A DNA stretch of 64,000 nt from an uncultured Ilyobacter sp. (GCF_963668085.1 NZ_OY764059.1:682001-746000); one strand, 5' to 3'. Positions 1 to 9,214 are shown, counted from the first letter of the stretch. The notes: generated from the letters alone by a model not told the origin. Numbers and translations are program-made.

Positions 1-1121
1 CTATAGGTCTTTGTGACAGAATAGGTATTCACGGATCTAAACTTGAATTTGAAGTTCCTGCAATAGACTTTGAAATAGAGATAGAGAAAGATATGGAAAC
101 TCATAAAGAAGCTCTTGAGATGGTAATAGCAGCTCTTACAAATGAGGAATATGGAGTTATTAAAACTGTAGAAGAGGTAGATGCTATCGGTCACAGATTA
201 GTACACGGAGGAGAGGATTTCTCAAGTTCTATACTAATCGATGAAGAGGTAATGGCCGCCGTAGAGGCCAACAACGGACTAGCTCCACTTCATAACCCTG
301 CGAACTTAATGGGTGTAAGAACATGTATGGCACTTATGCCAGGTAAACCCAATGTTGGAGTATTTGATACTGCATTCCACCAAACCATGCCTGCTAAAGC
401 GTATATGTATGCACTTCCGTACGCAGATTATAAAGATTTGAAAGTTAGAAAATATGGATTCCACGGAACTTCACATAAATTTGTTTCTAATACAGCTAGC
501 GAGATCATGGGAAATCCTGAAAAATCTAGAATTATTGTATGCCACCTTGGAAACGGAGCATCTGTATCAGCTGTAAAAGATGGAAAATGTGTAGATACAT
601 CTATGGGGCTGACTCCTGTGGCTGGGTTGATGATGGGAACTAGATGTGGAGATGTAGACCCTGGAGCTTTAATATATATAAAAAACAAAAGAGAACTTAC
701 TGATAAAGAATTGGATGCAAGAATAAATAAGGAATCTGGAATTCTTGGGATATTTGAAAAGTCTTCTGACTGTAGAGATTTAGAAATTGCCGCAGAAAAA
801 GGTGATGAAAGAGCACAATTGGCAATCGATATGATGACTTACAGAATAAGAGCCTACATAGCATCTTATGCTGCCGCTATGGGTGGAGTAGATATGATTT
901 GCTTTACAGGTGGAATCGGTGAAAACTCTTCATTAGTAAGATCAGAATCTCTAAAAGATCTCGAATTCATGGGAGTAGAGCTTGATGAAGAAGTTAATGG
1001 TGTAAGAAAAAAAGGTAATGTAAAACTTTCTAAGGAATCATCTAAAGTGGCTGTTTATAAAATACCTACAAATGAAGAATTAGTAATAGCTAGAGATACG
1101 CTTGAAATAGTAAATGGATAA
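1..1121 (+). CDS. ackA: Acetate kinase (5' end cut by window edge)
   Basis: Makes ATP and acetate from acetyl phosphate, the last energy-yielding step of acetyl-CoA fermentation in the cytoplasm. The frame is open from base 3 with no start in view; the first residues (GLCDRIGIHGS) correspond to a segment about 30 residues into known acetate kinases, so about 30 residues are missing and the ATG at 93 is internal. Visible family motifs are GHRLVHGG (substrate-binding Arg), GFHGTSHKF, CHLGNGASV, the TPVAGLMMGTRCGDVDPG block and FTGGIGENS near the C-terminus. A strong terminator follows 10 bp after the stop, so this is the last gene of its unit. nifJ next door supplies acetyl-CoA, consistent with an acetate-forming fermentation. 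A phosphotransacetylase partner is not in the window. Confidence 0.97.
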   Translation, partial: IGLCDRIGIHGSKLEFEVPAIDFEIEIEKDMETHKEALEMVIAALTNEEYGVIKTVEEVDAIGHRLVHGGEDFSSSILIDEEVMAAVEANNGLAPLHNPANLMGVRTCMALMPGKPNVGVFDTAFHQTMPAKAYMYALPYADYKDLKVRKYGFHGTSHKFVSNTASEIMGNPEKSRIIVCHLGNGASVSAVKDGKCVDTSMGLTPVAGLMMGTRCGDVDPGALIYIKNKRELTDKELDARINKESGILGIFEKSSDCRDLEIAAEKGDERAQLAIDMMTYRIRAYIASYAAAMGGVDMICFTGGIGENSSLVRSESLKDLEFMGVELDEEVNGVRKKGNVKLSKESSKVAVYKIPTNEELVIARDTLEIVNG

Positions 1122-1131
1122 TAAAATTATA

Positions 1132-1162
1132 ACACCTGCCCAAAGGGCAGGTGTATTTTTTT
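1132..1162 (+). terminator. Intrinsic terminator after ackA
   Basis: A perfect 10-bp stem (ACACCTGCCC / GGGCAGGTGT) with a 3-nt loop is followed by A and seven T. It lies 10 bp past the ackA stop codon. Confidence 0.93.
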
Positions 1163-1500
1163 GAAATAACTTCAAATGAAAAAATTTAGGAAATTAGACT
1201 ATATAAACTTGCTGTTAGGTTTAAATTTTATAGTTTTTAACTTAAGGTGTTTGAATTTATAGAACCGCAACTGTCAAAAAGTTGAAATTTAAATTATAAA
1301 TTATGATCTTAATAGTTGTGTAAAGTTCAATTTAACTTAAAAATTAGATAATAAAAATTTCAAAATCAATACATTTTGTGAAGCTTAGATTAACTTATTT
1401 TTTCTCATATTTATAGTTATAGTTCGGAAAAAGAACTTATATTACTGGTTTTAAAAAAAGAGATTAAAAAGTTTACAATTATCAAATCAATAGAAAATTA
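1163..1500. other. AT-rich intergenic stretch, no gene seen
   Basis: This stretch between the ackA terminator and the nifJ promoters has no credible ORF with a ribosome-binding site and no tRNA-like or repeat structure that I can recognise. It is simply very AT-rich. Confidence 0.6.
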
Positions 1501-1529
1501 TTGACAAAACAGAGTATAACTAATACAAT
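1501..1529 (+). promoter_or_regulatory. Sigma-70 promoter P1 of nifJ
   Basis: TTGACA (1501-1506) and TACAAT (1524-1529) are separated by exactly 17 bp. This is a near-consensus vegetative promoter, about 180 bp upstream of the nifJ start. Confidence 0.75.
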
Positions 1530-1602
1530 GAACTAGTGTAGACAGAAGAACTCAGTCAAAATATTAAATTTCAAAAAAACAAATAAAAATGTTTGAGCAT
1601 TG

Positions 1603-1631
1603 TTGACAAGACAAGGTTTATAAAGTAATAT
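1603..1631 (+). promoter_or_regulatory. Sigma-70 promoter P2 of nifJ
   Basis: A second TTGACA (1603-1608) and TAATAT (1626-1631) pair, again with a 17-bp spacer, lies 102 bp downstream of P1 and about 70 bp from the nifJ start. Two near-consensus promoters in tandem fit a very highly expressed central enzyme. Confidence 0.75.
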
Positions 1632-1709
1632 TTTAATTGACTGGAAATTTTACAATTATACACAAAAGTAAGAAGATTATTAACTTATACTTTAAGGAGG
1701 CGACAATTA

Positions 1710-4700
1710 ATGGTTAAAAAGATGCAAACTATGGATGGTAACCAGGCAGCAGCTTGGGCATCGTATGCTTTTACAGAAGTAGCGGGGATCTATCCTATAA
1801 CTCCATCATCTCCGATGGCAGAATACACTGACGAATGGGCGGCAAAAGGGAAGAAAAACTTATTTGGTGTTCCCGTTAAACTTGTAGAGATGCAATCAGA
1901 GGCTGGAGCAGCTGGAACTGTACACGGATCACTTCAAGCTGGTGCTCTTACTACTACTTATACAGCATCTCAAGGATTACTATTAAAAATACCTAATATG
2001 TATAAAATTGCTGGAGAACTTTTACCAAGTGTAATTCATGTATCAGCAAGATCACTTTCTGCTCAGGCACTTTCAATATTTGGAGACCATTCAGATATTT
2101 ACTCTGCTAGACAGACTGGATATGCTATGCTCGCATCTGGATCGGTTCAAGAAGTAATGGATCTAGGAGGAGTTGCTCACCTAGCTACTTTTAAAACAAG
2201 AGTACCGTTCATGCATTTCTTTGACGGTTTCAGAACTTCACATGAAATTCAAAAAGTTGAAGTAATGGACTATGAAGTATATGATAGATTGTTAGATAGA
2301 AAAGCAGTTCAAGAATTCAGAGACAGAGCGATAAATCCTCACCACCCAGTGACAAGAGGAACGGCTCAAAATGATGATATATATTTCCAAACTAGAGAAG
2401 CTCAAAATAAATTCTACAATGCAGTTCCTGATGCAGTAGCAGAATATATGGCAGAGATCTCAAAAGTAACAGGAAGAGATTACAAGCCATTTACTTACTA
2501 TGGTGCAGAAGATGCAACTAATATTATAGTTGCTATGGGATCAGTTACAGAGTGTCTAAGAGAAACTGTAGACTACCTAACTTCAAAGGGAGAAAAAGTA
2601 GGACTTTTAACAGTTCACCTATACAGACCATTCTCTGCAGAGTACTTCATGAACGTACTTCCTAAAACTGTAAAGAAAATTGCTGTTCTTGACAGAACAA
2701 AAGAACCTGGAGCAATGGGAGAGCCTCTATACCTTGACGTAAGAAACTTATTCTACGGTCAGGCAGATGCACCTGAAATCATCGGAGGAAGATACGGACT
2801 TTCTTCTAAGGATACTACTCCTGCACAGATGATCGCAGTATTTGAAAACTTAAAATCAGAAACTCCTAAATCACCATTTACTGTTGGTATCGTAGATGAC
2901 GTTACTAACCTTTCACTAGAAGTAGGGGAATCTGTATTCGTAGGATCTGAGGATGTAAAAGGTTGTCTATTCTTCGGACTAGGGTCAGACGGTACAGTAG
3001 GAGCAAATAAAAACTCCATTAAAATCATAGGAGATAAAACAGATCTTTATGCACAAGGATACTTTGCATATGACTCTAAAAAATCAGGAGGAGTTACTAG
3101 ATCGCACTTAAGATTCGGTAAAACTCCAATCAGATCAACTTACTTAGTTTCTTCACCTAGCTTTGTGGCATGTTCTGTACCTGCGTATCTTACACAGTAT
3201 GATATGATATCAGGACTTAAAAAAGGTGGAACATTCCTACTTAACTGTATCTGGGATAAAGATGAGACTATAGCAAATCTTCCAAATTCAATCAAAAAGG
3301 CTTTAGCTCAAAAAGAAGCTAAATTCTACACTATCAACGCTACTAAACTTGGTGAAGAGATCGGTCTTGGAAATAGAACAAATACAATCATGCAATCAGC
3401 TTTCTTTAAACTTGCAGAGGTAATTCCATTTGAAGAAGCTCAAACTTACATGAAAGAATATGCTAAAAAATCATATGAGAAAAAAGGTCAAGACATAGTA
3501 GAAATGAACTATGCCGCCATCGACAGAGGAGCAGGAGAGTTAGTAGAGATACCTGTAGATTCAGCTTGGGCTAACCTTGCAGAAGAAGATACTGCAGAGT
3601 GCTGTGGATCTAGAGACTGCTCATGCGGAACTAAGCCAGAATTCGTAACTAAAATCTGTGACCCAATAAACTCAATAAAAGGATATGACCTTCCAGTATC
3701 TGCATTTGACGGATATGAAGATGGTACTTTTGAAAATGGTACGACAGCTTATGAAAAGAGAGGAATCGCAGTAAACGTGCCTCACTGGGTTTCTGAAAAC
3801 TGTATCCAGTGTAACCAGTGTTCTTATGTATGTCCTCATGCAGTAATTAGACCTTTCTTAATCAACGAGGAAGAGATGGCTAATGCACCTGAAGGTCTTA
3901 CAACTATTAAACCAATAGGAAAAGGTCTAGACGGTCTTCAGTACAAGATTCAAGTTTCTACACTTGACTGTACAGGATGTGGATCATGTGCAAATGTATG
4001 TCCTGCACCAAAAGGAAAAGCACTTGAGATGAAGCCTATCGGTGAAGAAGTTGCTGCTGGCGAACCTGAAAATGCAAACTTCCTATTCAACGAGGTTACT
4101 TATAAAGACGATCTAATGGCAAAAACAAATGTTAAAGGATCTCAATTTGCACAGCCATTATTTGAGTTCCACGGAGCATGTGCTGGATGTGGAGAAACTC
4201 CATATATCAAAGCAATAACTCAACTTTTCGGAGACAGAATGATGGTAGCAAACGCTACTGGATGTTCTTCAATCTACGGAGGTTCTGCACCATCTACTCC
4301 ATATACTAAAAATGCAAATGGTGAAGGACCAGCTTGGGCATCATCACTATTCGAAGACAATGCTGAATTTGGATTCGGAATGCATGTAGGAGTGGAAGCT
4401 CTAAGAGACAGATTAGAAGCAGTAATGACAAGAACTATGGATAAAGCTCCTGCAGAAGTTGCAGAACTTTACAAAGAGTGGCTTGAAAACAGAAACAACG
4501 GAGCTAAAACAGCTGAAATCAGAACTAAGTTACTTCCATTAATCGAAGGAAAAGACTTTGATGGAGCTGCTGAAGTACTTTCACTTAAAGATTACATTGT
4601 TAAGAAATCTCAATGGATATTTGGTGGAGACGGATGGGCAAACGATATAGGATACAGTGGAATAGACCACGCATTAGCGTCAGGTCAAGACGTAAATATC

Positions 4701-5270
4701 CTTGTGGTTGATACAGAAGTTTACTCAAATACAGGTGGACAGGCTTCAAAGGCATCTCCTTCAGGAGCAGTTGCTAAGTTTGCTGCAGCTGGTAAGGGAA
4801 TTCAAAAGAAAGATATGGCTGCAATATTTATGTCTTACGGATATATCTACATCGCAATGGTATCTATGGGAGCGAACCAAGCTCAATACCTAAAAGCTAT
4901 ACAAGAAGCAGAAGCATTTGACGGACCATCAATCATAATTGCTTATGCTCCATGTGTAAACCACGGTATCAGAAAAGGTATGGGACAATCACAGCTTGAG
5001 ATGAAACTTGCAACAGAGTGCGGATACTGGCCTCTAATCAGATACAATCCTGCTTTAGAAGCAGAAGGTAAGAATCCACTTCAATTAGACTCTAAAGAGC
5101 CTAACTGGGATAAATACCAAGAGTTCCTAATGGGAGAAGTAAGATATGCTACTCTTACAAAATCATTCCCTGAAAGAGCAAAACAGCTTTTTGCTGCAAA
5201 CCAAGCAGAAGCTAAAAGAAAATGGGAGCAATACAAGAGACTTGCGTCACTTGACTACTCTGCAAAATAG
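1710..5270 (+). CDS. nifJ: Pyruvate:ferredoxin (flavodoxin) oxidoreductase
   Basis: Oxidises pyruvate to acetyl-CoA and CO2 and passes the electrons to ferredoxin; a cytoplasmic core enzyme of anaerobic fermentation. At 1186 aa it is the full-length single-chain form. The N-terminal domain carries YPITPSSPMAE and the coenzyme A side. The ferredoxin-like domain near residues 695-770 has two 4Fe-4S motifs (CIQCNQCSYVCP and CTGCGSCANVCP). The TPP domain begins with HGACAGCGETPY, whose cysteines bind the proximal cluster, and continues with GDGWANDIGYSG and the NTGGQASK region. The start ATG follows a strong AAGGAGG at 1694-1700. It is monocistronic between its own tandem promoters and a terminator. 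It consumes the pyruvate made by the methylaspartate pathway encoded at 17-25 kb. Confidence 0.98.
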   Translation: MVKKMQTMDGNQAAAWASYAFTEVAGIYPITPSSPMAEYTDEWAAKGKKNLFGVPVKLVEMQSEAGAAGTVHGSLQAGALTTTYTASQGLLLKIPNMYKIAGELLPSVIHVSARSLSAQALSIFGDHSDIYSARQTGYAMLASGSVQEVMDLGGVAHLATFKTRVPFMHFFDGFRTSHEIQKVEVMDYEVYDRLLDRKAVQEFRDRAINPHHPVTRGTAQNDDIYFQTREAQNKFYNAVPDAVAEYMAEISKVTGRDYKPFTYYGAEDATNIIVAMGSVTECLRETVDYLTSKGEKVGLLTVHLYRPFSAEYFMNVLPKTVKKIAVLDRTKEPGAMGEPLYLDVRNLFYGQADAPEIIGGRYGLSSKDTTPAQMIAVFENLKSETPKSPFTVGIVDDVTNLSLEVGESVFVGSEDVKGCLFFGLGSDGTVGANKNSIKIIGDKTDLYAQGYFAYDSKKSGGVTRSHLRFGKTPIRSTYLVSSPSFVACSVPAYLTQYDMISGLKKGGTFLLNCIWDKDETIANLPNSIKKALAQKEAKFYTINATKLGEEIGLGNRTNTIMQSAFFKLAEVIPFEEAQTYMKEYAKKSYEKKGQDIVEMNYAAIDRGAGELVEIPVDSAWANLAEEDTAECCGSRDCSCGTKPEFVTKICDPINSIKGYDLPVSAFDGYEDGTFENGTTAYEKRGIAVNVPHWVSENCIQCNQCSYVCPHAVIRPFLINEEEMANAPEGLTTIKPIGKGLDGLQYKIQVSTLDCTGCGSCANVCPAPKGKALEMKPIGEEVAAGEPENANFLFNEVTYKDDLMAKTNVKGSQFAQPLFEFHGACAGCGETPYIKAITQLFGDRMMVANATGCSSIYGGSAPSTPYTKNANGEGPAWASSLFEDNAEFGFGMHVGVEALRDRLEAVMTRTMDKAPAEVAELYKEWLENRNNGAKTAEIRTKLLPLIEGKDFDGAAEVLSLKDYIVKKSQWIFGGDGWANDIGYSGIDHALASGQDVNILVVDTEVYSNTGGQASKASPSGAVAKFAAAGKGIQKKDMAAIFMSYGYIYIAMVSMGANQAQYLKAIQEAEAFDGPSIIIAYAPCVNHGIRKGMGQSQLEMKLATECGYWPLIRYNPALEAEGKNPLQLDSKEPNWDKYQEFLMGEVRYATLTKSFPERAKQLFAANQAEAKRKWEQYKRLASLDYSAK

Positions 5271-5289
5271 TTTTAAAATTAAAACCTTT

Positions 5290-5319
5290 AAAGGACCGGA
5301 GATTCTCCGGTCCTTTTTT
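5290..5319 (+). terminator. Intrinsic terminator after nifJ
   Basis: A 10-bp stem (AAAGGACCGG / CCGGTCCTTT) with a 7-nt loop runs into a T-tract, about 20 bp after the nifJ stop. Confidence 0.92.
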
Positions 5320-5637
5320 AATATTTATATATAAAACTCTAATTTGAATTCCGAAATACAAATTTCGATTTTTATATTGATATAAATTGAATATAATGTT
5401 ATAATCAAGTTGAAAAAAGTCAATTTATAATCAAACAAATATATAATTTAAAATTGAAAATCGTCGTATTATATTCAAAATATATGATGATTTAAAATTG
5501 AAAAACATTAAAAGTGTTTGTAAAGAAGAAGTTTTAAGTAGTCTCGATTTAAAAATATAAAAATAAAATTTGTCGCTCCAATAATATACGAATTCAAATA
5601 CTCAAATCAATTTCTTGTATAAAGTTATTTTAATTAA
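5320..5637. other. AT-rich gap: former upstream region of the binding-protein gene
   Basis: No gene is seen here. The last part (AAAGTTATTTTAA at 5621-5633) matches the sequence found at the same relative place before the paralogous gene at 7868. This segment is therefore the original leader or promoter of the gene at 6862, now separated from it by the insertion sequence. Confidence 0.65.
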
Positions 5638-5644
5638 TTAATTA

Positions 5645-6830
5645 CTGATGTTTCGCGCTCAATACTAAAAAAGGACAGACTCCACCCATGACAAATTAAG
5701 CGGATTTTAAATCAAGAGATAATGATTTAAATGTCTTTTCTAAACCCATTAAATAGTATGTAGTGCTTAATTTAAATTGATTTTGTTTCTTTTTTAACTT
5801 TAGTTTTTCTAACAATACATAAGCATAGATTGAACAAAATATATGACCTAGTATTGTCTTCACTGTTCTTACTGAGGATTTTCCTAGGGAACAGTTTTGT
5901 TTTAATGATTTATGATATACTTCGATATCCCACCTTTTTTGGTAGATCTTAACCATATTGTCATAACTTAAGTATTCATCATTTGTTACAAGGTGTAAAA
6001 CAGCTTCTTTTCCATCTTCATTTTTGAAGACCTGCTTCGATAAATATAATGGGAAAGAAACCCCTTTAAACTCTATCGCGTAAGCTGTTTCAGGTAGAAA
6101 ATCAAAAGATGATAACTTTCTGTATTGGGAGTCGTCTTCTCCTGTAAATTTAAAAAGTCTATTTGATCTTACAGCGAAAACAAAACATTTATCTAAATCA
6201 TTGTGGATATACTTAAAATTCTCATTGGAAGAGAACCAAGAGTCTGCTAGGACGTATCTATACTTAATTTTATTGCCTTTAATAGTCTTTAGCATATTTC
6301 TAAAATGTTGATTTTTTGTAAGAGCTGACTTCTTTTTTGTTTTATTGGTGTCATGGTCAGTTGAAATTTTATTCTTTCTGATAACTCTGTAATTGATTGG
6401 TAGAGAAGCCTCGCTTGTTTTGTAGGTAACAGAAAGTAAATTTACACCTTTAACACATTTAGATTTGGTGTGGTCATAGCAATAGGAAACAACATCATTT
6501 TCTTTCGTGTGAGGTTTTTCAATAATAGTATCATCTACAGATATACAGGCGTTATTATTCTGGATACTTTTAAGGATAGGTTTAATCGTTAACCAAAAGT
6601 TTTTTTCACAAAATTCACCAGAACTTAAAAAACGGTATATTTTGTCCTTAGAGTATCTATCTTCTGTTATTTTTTGAAGATCTGTAGAATGAGCATATTT
6701 TGAAGATGCAATTAAAAAATTAGCATAAATATTTAAGTAGTCTTTATTCATAGTATTTTTCTCCTAAAAGTTGTTAATAAAATTATACTTCTTTAGAGAA
6801 TATTATCAAAGGCCAGGCGCGAAACATCAG
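5645..6830 (-). mobile_element. IS4-type insertion sequence, 1186 bp, with 7-bp target duplication
   Basis: Perfect 14-bp terminal inverted repeats (CTGATGTTTCGCGC at 5645-5658 and its complement at 6817-6830) bound a single transposase gene read on the minus strand. The element is flanked by a direct repeat TTAATTA at 5638-5644 and 6831-6837, read as the target-site duplication. Its ends and ORF look intact, so it may be active. It lies 31 bp before the start of the binding-protein gene at 6862. Family assignment rests on the YREK signature of the transposase; the exact subgroup cannot be decided without a search. Confidence 0.9.
5696..6751 (-). CDS. DDE transposase, IS4-like
   Basis: Cuts and rejoins the ends of the surrounding insertion sequence. 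It has 351 aa. The likely catalytic residues are an Asp in SVDDTII (residues 73-74), Asp170 in LADSWF, and Glu277 within YQKRWDIEVYHKSLK. That last segment fits the IS4 YREK pattern Y-(2)-R-(3)-E-(6)-K exactly (Tyr270, Arg273, Glu277, Lys284). The C-terminal tail is Lys-rich. A GGAG-type site precedes the start codon on the minus strand, and the ORF fills the space between the inverted repeats. There is no frameshift or internal stop. Confidence 0.9.
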   Translation of the reverse strand: MNKDYLNIYANFLIASSKYAHSTDLQKITEDRYSKDKIYRFLSSGEFCEKNFWLTIKPILKSIQNNNACISVDDTIIEKPHTKENDVVSYCYDHTKSKCVKGVNLLSVTYKTSEASLPINYRVIRKNKISTDHDTNKTKKKSALTKNQHFRNMLKTIKGNKIKYRYVLADSWFSSNENFKYIHNDLDKCFVFAVRSNRLFKFTGEDDSQYRKLSSFDFLPETAYAIEFKGVSFPLYLSKQVFKNEDGKEAVLHLVTNDEYLSYDNMVKIYQKRWDIEVYHKSLKQNCSLGKSSVRTVKTILGHIFCSIYAYVLLEKLKLKKKQNQFKLSTTYYLMGLEKTFKSLSLDLKSA

Positions 6831-6861
6831 TTAATTATATAAAAATAGGGGGAGTTAAAAG

Positions 6862-7755
6862 ATGGTTAAGTTGTTGAAAAGGATTGTACTTGTTATGATG
6901 ATTGTAGTATTTGCTGCCTGTGGTAAAAAAGAGGCTAAGCTAGAAATGATAACATTGGGGCACACAAACTTTACAGAGCAAAGAGTATTGGGACAATTAT
7001 TTGCAGTTATGATCGAGAATCACACTGATTATAAGACTGATGTAAAAGAATTGGGTGGAACTAAAATTGCATTTGAAGCTATAAAAACTGGGGACATATC
7101 TATTTATCCTCATTGTACAGGTACTGGGTATTCAGTTATTTTAAAACAGACTGAACTTAAAGATCCAGATGCGGTTTATGAATATGTAAAAAATGCATAT
7201 GCAGAAAAAAAGTATAATTTAGAATATTTAAAACCACTTGGATTTAATGACACATATACACTGGCAATAAAACCTGAAACCGCTGAGAAATATAATTTGA
7301 AAACATTTTCAGATTTAGCAAAGGTTTCTGAAGAACTTGTAATCGGGGCAACCATGGAATTTTTAGAAAGAGAAGATGGAGTACCTGGTCTAAAGAAAGC
7401 CTATCCAGGTATGGAATTTAAAGGAGAAAAAGCCCTTGAAGGAGGACTCCGTTATACTGCTATAAAAGAAGACAAGATAGATATTGCAGATGCTTTCTCT
7501 ACAGATGGGAAACTTCTAACATATAATCTTGTTATACTAGAAGATGATAAAAATTTCTTCCCACCTTATTACGCAGCACCACTTCTTAATGGAGAATTTG
7601 CAAAAAATCACCCTGAAATAAAAGAAGTTCTTGAAAAGCTTGCAGAACAGATTAATGAGAATGATATGCAAAATATGAACTATAGAGCTGATGAAGAAGG
7701 GATTCCTGCAAGAGTCGTTGCAGAAGAGTTTCTTAAAGGAAAAGGTCTTATATAA
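6862..7755 (+). CDS. Osmoprotectant-type (OpuAC/ProX-like) binding lipoprotein, copy 1
   Basis: A substrate-binding lipoprotein of the family that captures glycine betaine, choline or related compounds for ABC importers. The signal peptide ends in a lipobox with Cys20 (VFAAC), so the mature protein is lipid-anchored. It has 297 aa; the family hallmarks are TEQRVLGQ, the ELGGT block, a YP-x-x-TG motif and a D-A-F-x-TDG motif. Compared with the tandem copy at 7868, the usual Glu-Tyr of the YPEYTG motif is replaced by His84-Cys85, so ligand specificity may differ. No permease or ATPase gene is adjacent, so it is an orphan binding protein here. An insertion sequence ends 31 bp before its ATG and separates it from its ancestral upstream sequence; expression may be changed. 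Confidence 0.85.
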   Translation: MVKLLKRIVLVMMIVVFAACGKKEAKLEMITLGHTNFTEQRVLGQLFAVMIENHTDYKTDVKELGGTKIAFEAIKTGDISIYPHCTGTGYSVILKQTELKDPDAVYEYVKNAYAEKKYNLEYLKPLGFNDTYTLAIKPETAEKYNLKTFSDLAKVSEELVIGATMEFLEREDGVPGLKKAYPGMEFKGEKALEGGLRYTAIKEDKIDIADAFSTDGKLLTYNLVILEDDKNFFPPYYAAPLLNGEFAKNHPEIKEVLEKLAEQINENDMQNMNYRADEEGIPARVVAEEFLKGKGLI

Positions 7756-7820
7756 AGTTTTAAATTTAAAATTTTATAAAGTATTAGAATGAGGGCATCC
7801 ATATGTCTTGATTTTTAGGT

Positions 7821-7860
7821 AAAGTTATTTTAATCTTGAATTGTATAAAAATAGGGGGAG
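7821..7860 (+). repeat. Leader duplicated between the two binding-protein genes
   Basis: The sequence before the second gene (AAAGTTATTTTAAT ... TATAAAAATAGGGGGAG) repeats what stood before the first gene. In the first copy its left half is at 5621-5637 and its right half at 6837-6858, on either side of the insertion sequence. This shows the leader was duplicated with the gene and gives the empty-site sequence. Confidence 0.8.
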
Positions 7861-7867
7861 TTAAAAG

Positions 7868-8758
7868 ATGGCTAAGTTAATGAAAAGTATTGTAATTGTC
7901 ATGATAATTATGGCATTTGCTGCCTGTGGTAAAAAAGAATCAGAGGTGAAAATAATCAACATCGGTCACAAAAATTATACAGAACAAAGATTACTTGGAC
8001 AAATATTTGCTGTTATGATAGAGAATCATACAGACTATAAAACAGATGTAAAGGAACTAGGGGGGACGCAAATTGCGTTTGAAGCTTTAAAAAGTAGGGG
8101 GATAGACCTTTATCCTGAGTATACTGGATCAGCATATGCAGCTCTTTTAAATGAAAGCGGTTTAAAAGATCCTGAGAAAATTTATAATCTTGTTAAAGAT
8201 AGAATCAAGACTCTATATAATTTAGATTATTTAAGTCCCTTAGGTTTTAATAATGCATGGACTTTATCGGTAAAACCTGAAACTGCTGAAAAATACAATC
8301 TAAAAACATTTTCAGATTTAGCAAAACAGTCTGGAAAATTGGTAATTGGAGCGAGTATGGAATTCTTTGAAAGAGAAGACGCAATGCTGGGTCTGAAAAA
8401 AATATATGCAGGTATGGATTTTAAGGAAGAAAAAGCTCTTAACGGAGGTCTTCGTTATACAGCCATAAAAAGTGGGAAAATAGATGTTACAGATGCTTTT
8501 GGTACAGATGGAAAATTAGTTACTTATAAGTTAATTACATTAGAAGATGACAAAAATTTCTTTCTGCCGTATCATATAGCACCACTTTTGAATGGGGATT
8601 TTGCAAAGGCTCACCCTGAAGTGGTAGAAACTCTTGAAAAACTATCGGGACAGTTCAATGAAACAGAAATGCAGAATATGAACTATAGAATTGATGAAGA
8701 AGGTATTCCTGCAAGGGCTGTGGCAGAAGAATTTCTCAAGGAAAAAGGACTTATATAA
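7868..8758 (+). CDS. Osmoprotectant-type (OpuAC/ProX-like) binding lipoprotein, copy 2
   Basis: Tandem paralogue of the preceding gene: 296 aa, the same lipobox position (AFAAC, Cys20) and strong similarity along the whole length. It keeps the typical YPEYTG motif (Glu84-Tyr85) and DAFGTDG, so it looks like the copy with an ordinary binding pocket. The start codon follows AGGGGGAG with the same spacing as copy 1. It probably has its own promoter, because the upstream region is a duplicate of the one before copy 1. A terminator follows. The partner transporter subunits must be elsewhere; the ligand cannot be named from sequence alone. Confidence 0.87.
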   Translation: MAKLMKSIVIVMIIMAFAACGKKESEVKIINIGHKNYTEQRLLGQIFAVMIENHTDYKTDVKELGGTQIAFEALKSRGIDLYPEYTGSAYAALLNESGLKDPEKIYNLVKDRIKTLYNLDYLSPLGFNNAWTLSVKPETAEKYNLKTFSDLAKQSGKLVIGASMEFFEREDAMLGLKKIYAGMDFKEEKALNGGLRYTAIKSGKIDVTDAFGTDGKLVTYKLITLEDDKNFFLPYHIAPLLNGDFAKAHPEVVETLEKLSGQFNETEMQNMNYRIDEEGIPARAVAEEFLKEKGLI

Positions 8759-8780
8759 AATTTAAGTTATGATTTGTTAA

Positions 8781-8817
8781 AAGTATCGGAAAAACATTTC
8801 CGGTGCTTTTGTTTTTT
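8781..8817 (+). terminator. Intrinsic terminator after the binding-protein pair
   Basis: A 12-bp stem (AAGTATCGGAAA / TTTCCGGTGCTT, including wobble pairs) with loop AACA is followed by a T-rich tract. Confidence 0.8.
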
Positions 8818-8884
8818 ATTCTAAGGAAAGTAAGCTTATTTTTTGTATAAGTATGTAAGATTTAGAATAAAAGGAGGCAAGGAT

Positions 8885-9214
8885 ATGGAATTGAAAAAAG
8901 AAAAATGTCTTCCATGTGAGGTCGGTGGAGTTCCATTAGGTGAAAAAGAGGTCTTGGAAATGTCTAAGATGATAAATCCTGAATGGGGTATAGAGGATAG
9001 TAAAATAGTCAAAAGAACTTTTAAATTCAAAAATTTTAAAAAAGCTTTGGAATTTGTAAATAGAGTTGGAGCAATTGCAGAGTCAGAGGGTCACCATCCT
9101 GATATAGAATTAAGCTGGGGAAAAGTAACGGTTAGATTTACAACACATAAAATAGGGGGATTAAGCACTAATGATTTCATCATGGCTGCAAAAATAGATG
9201 AGGTGGAAATTTAA
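8885..9214 (+). CDS. Pterin-4a-carbinolamine dehydratase-like protein
   Basis: Small cytoplasmic protein (109 aa) of the PCD/DCoH family, which dehydrates 4a-hydroxytetrahydropterins. The active-site signature is clear: GHHPDIELSWGKVTVRF, followed by a distant His (TTHKIGG) and Asp (STNDF). The ATG at 8885 is preceded by AAAGGAGG at good spacing. No aromatic amino acid hydroxylase is visible, so the physiological substrate in this anaerobe is unclear; such proteins also occur in bacteria as folate or molybdopterin accessory proteins. The last codons lie inside a bidirectional terminator shared with the convergent citG operon. Confidence 0.88.
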   Translation: MELKKEKCLPCEVGGVPLGEKEVLEMSKMINPEWGIEDSKIVKRTFKFKNFKKALEFVNRVGAIAESEGHHPDIELSWGKVTVRFTTHKIGGLSTNDFIMAAKIDEVEI

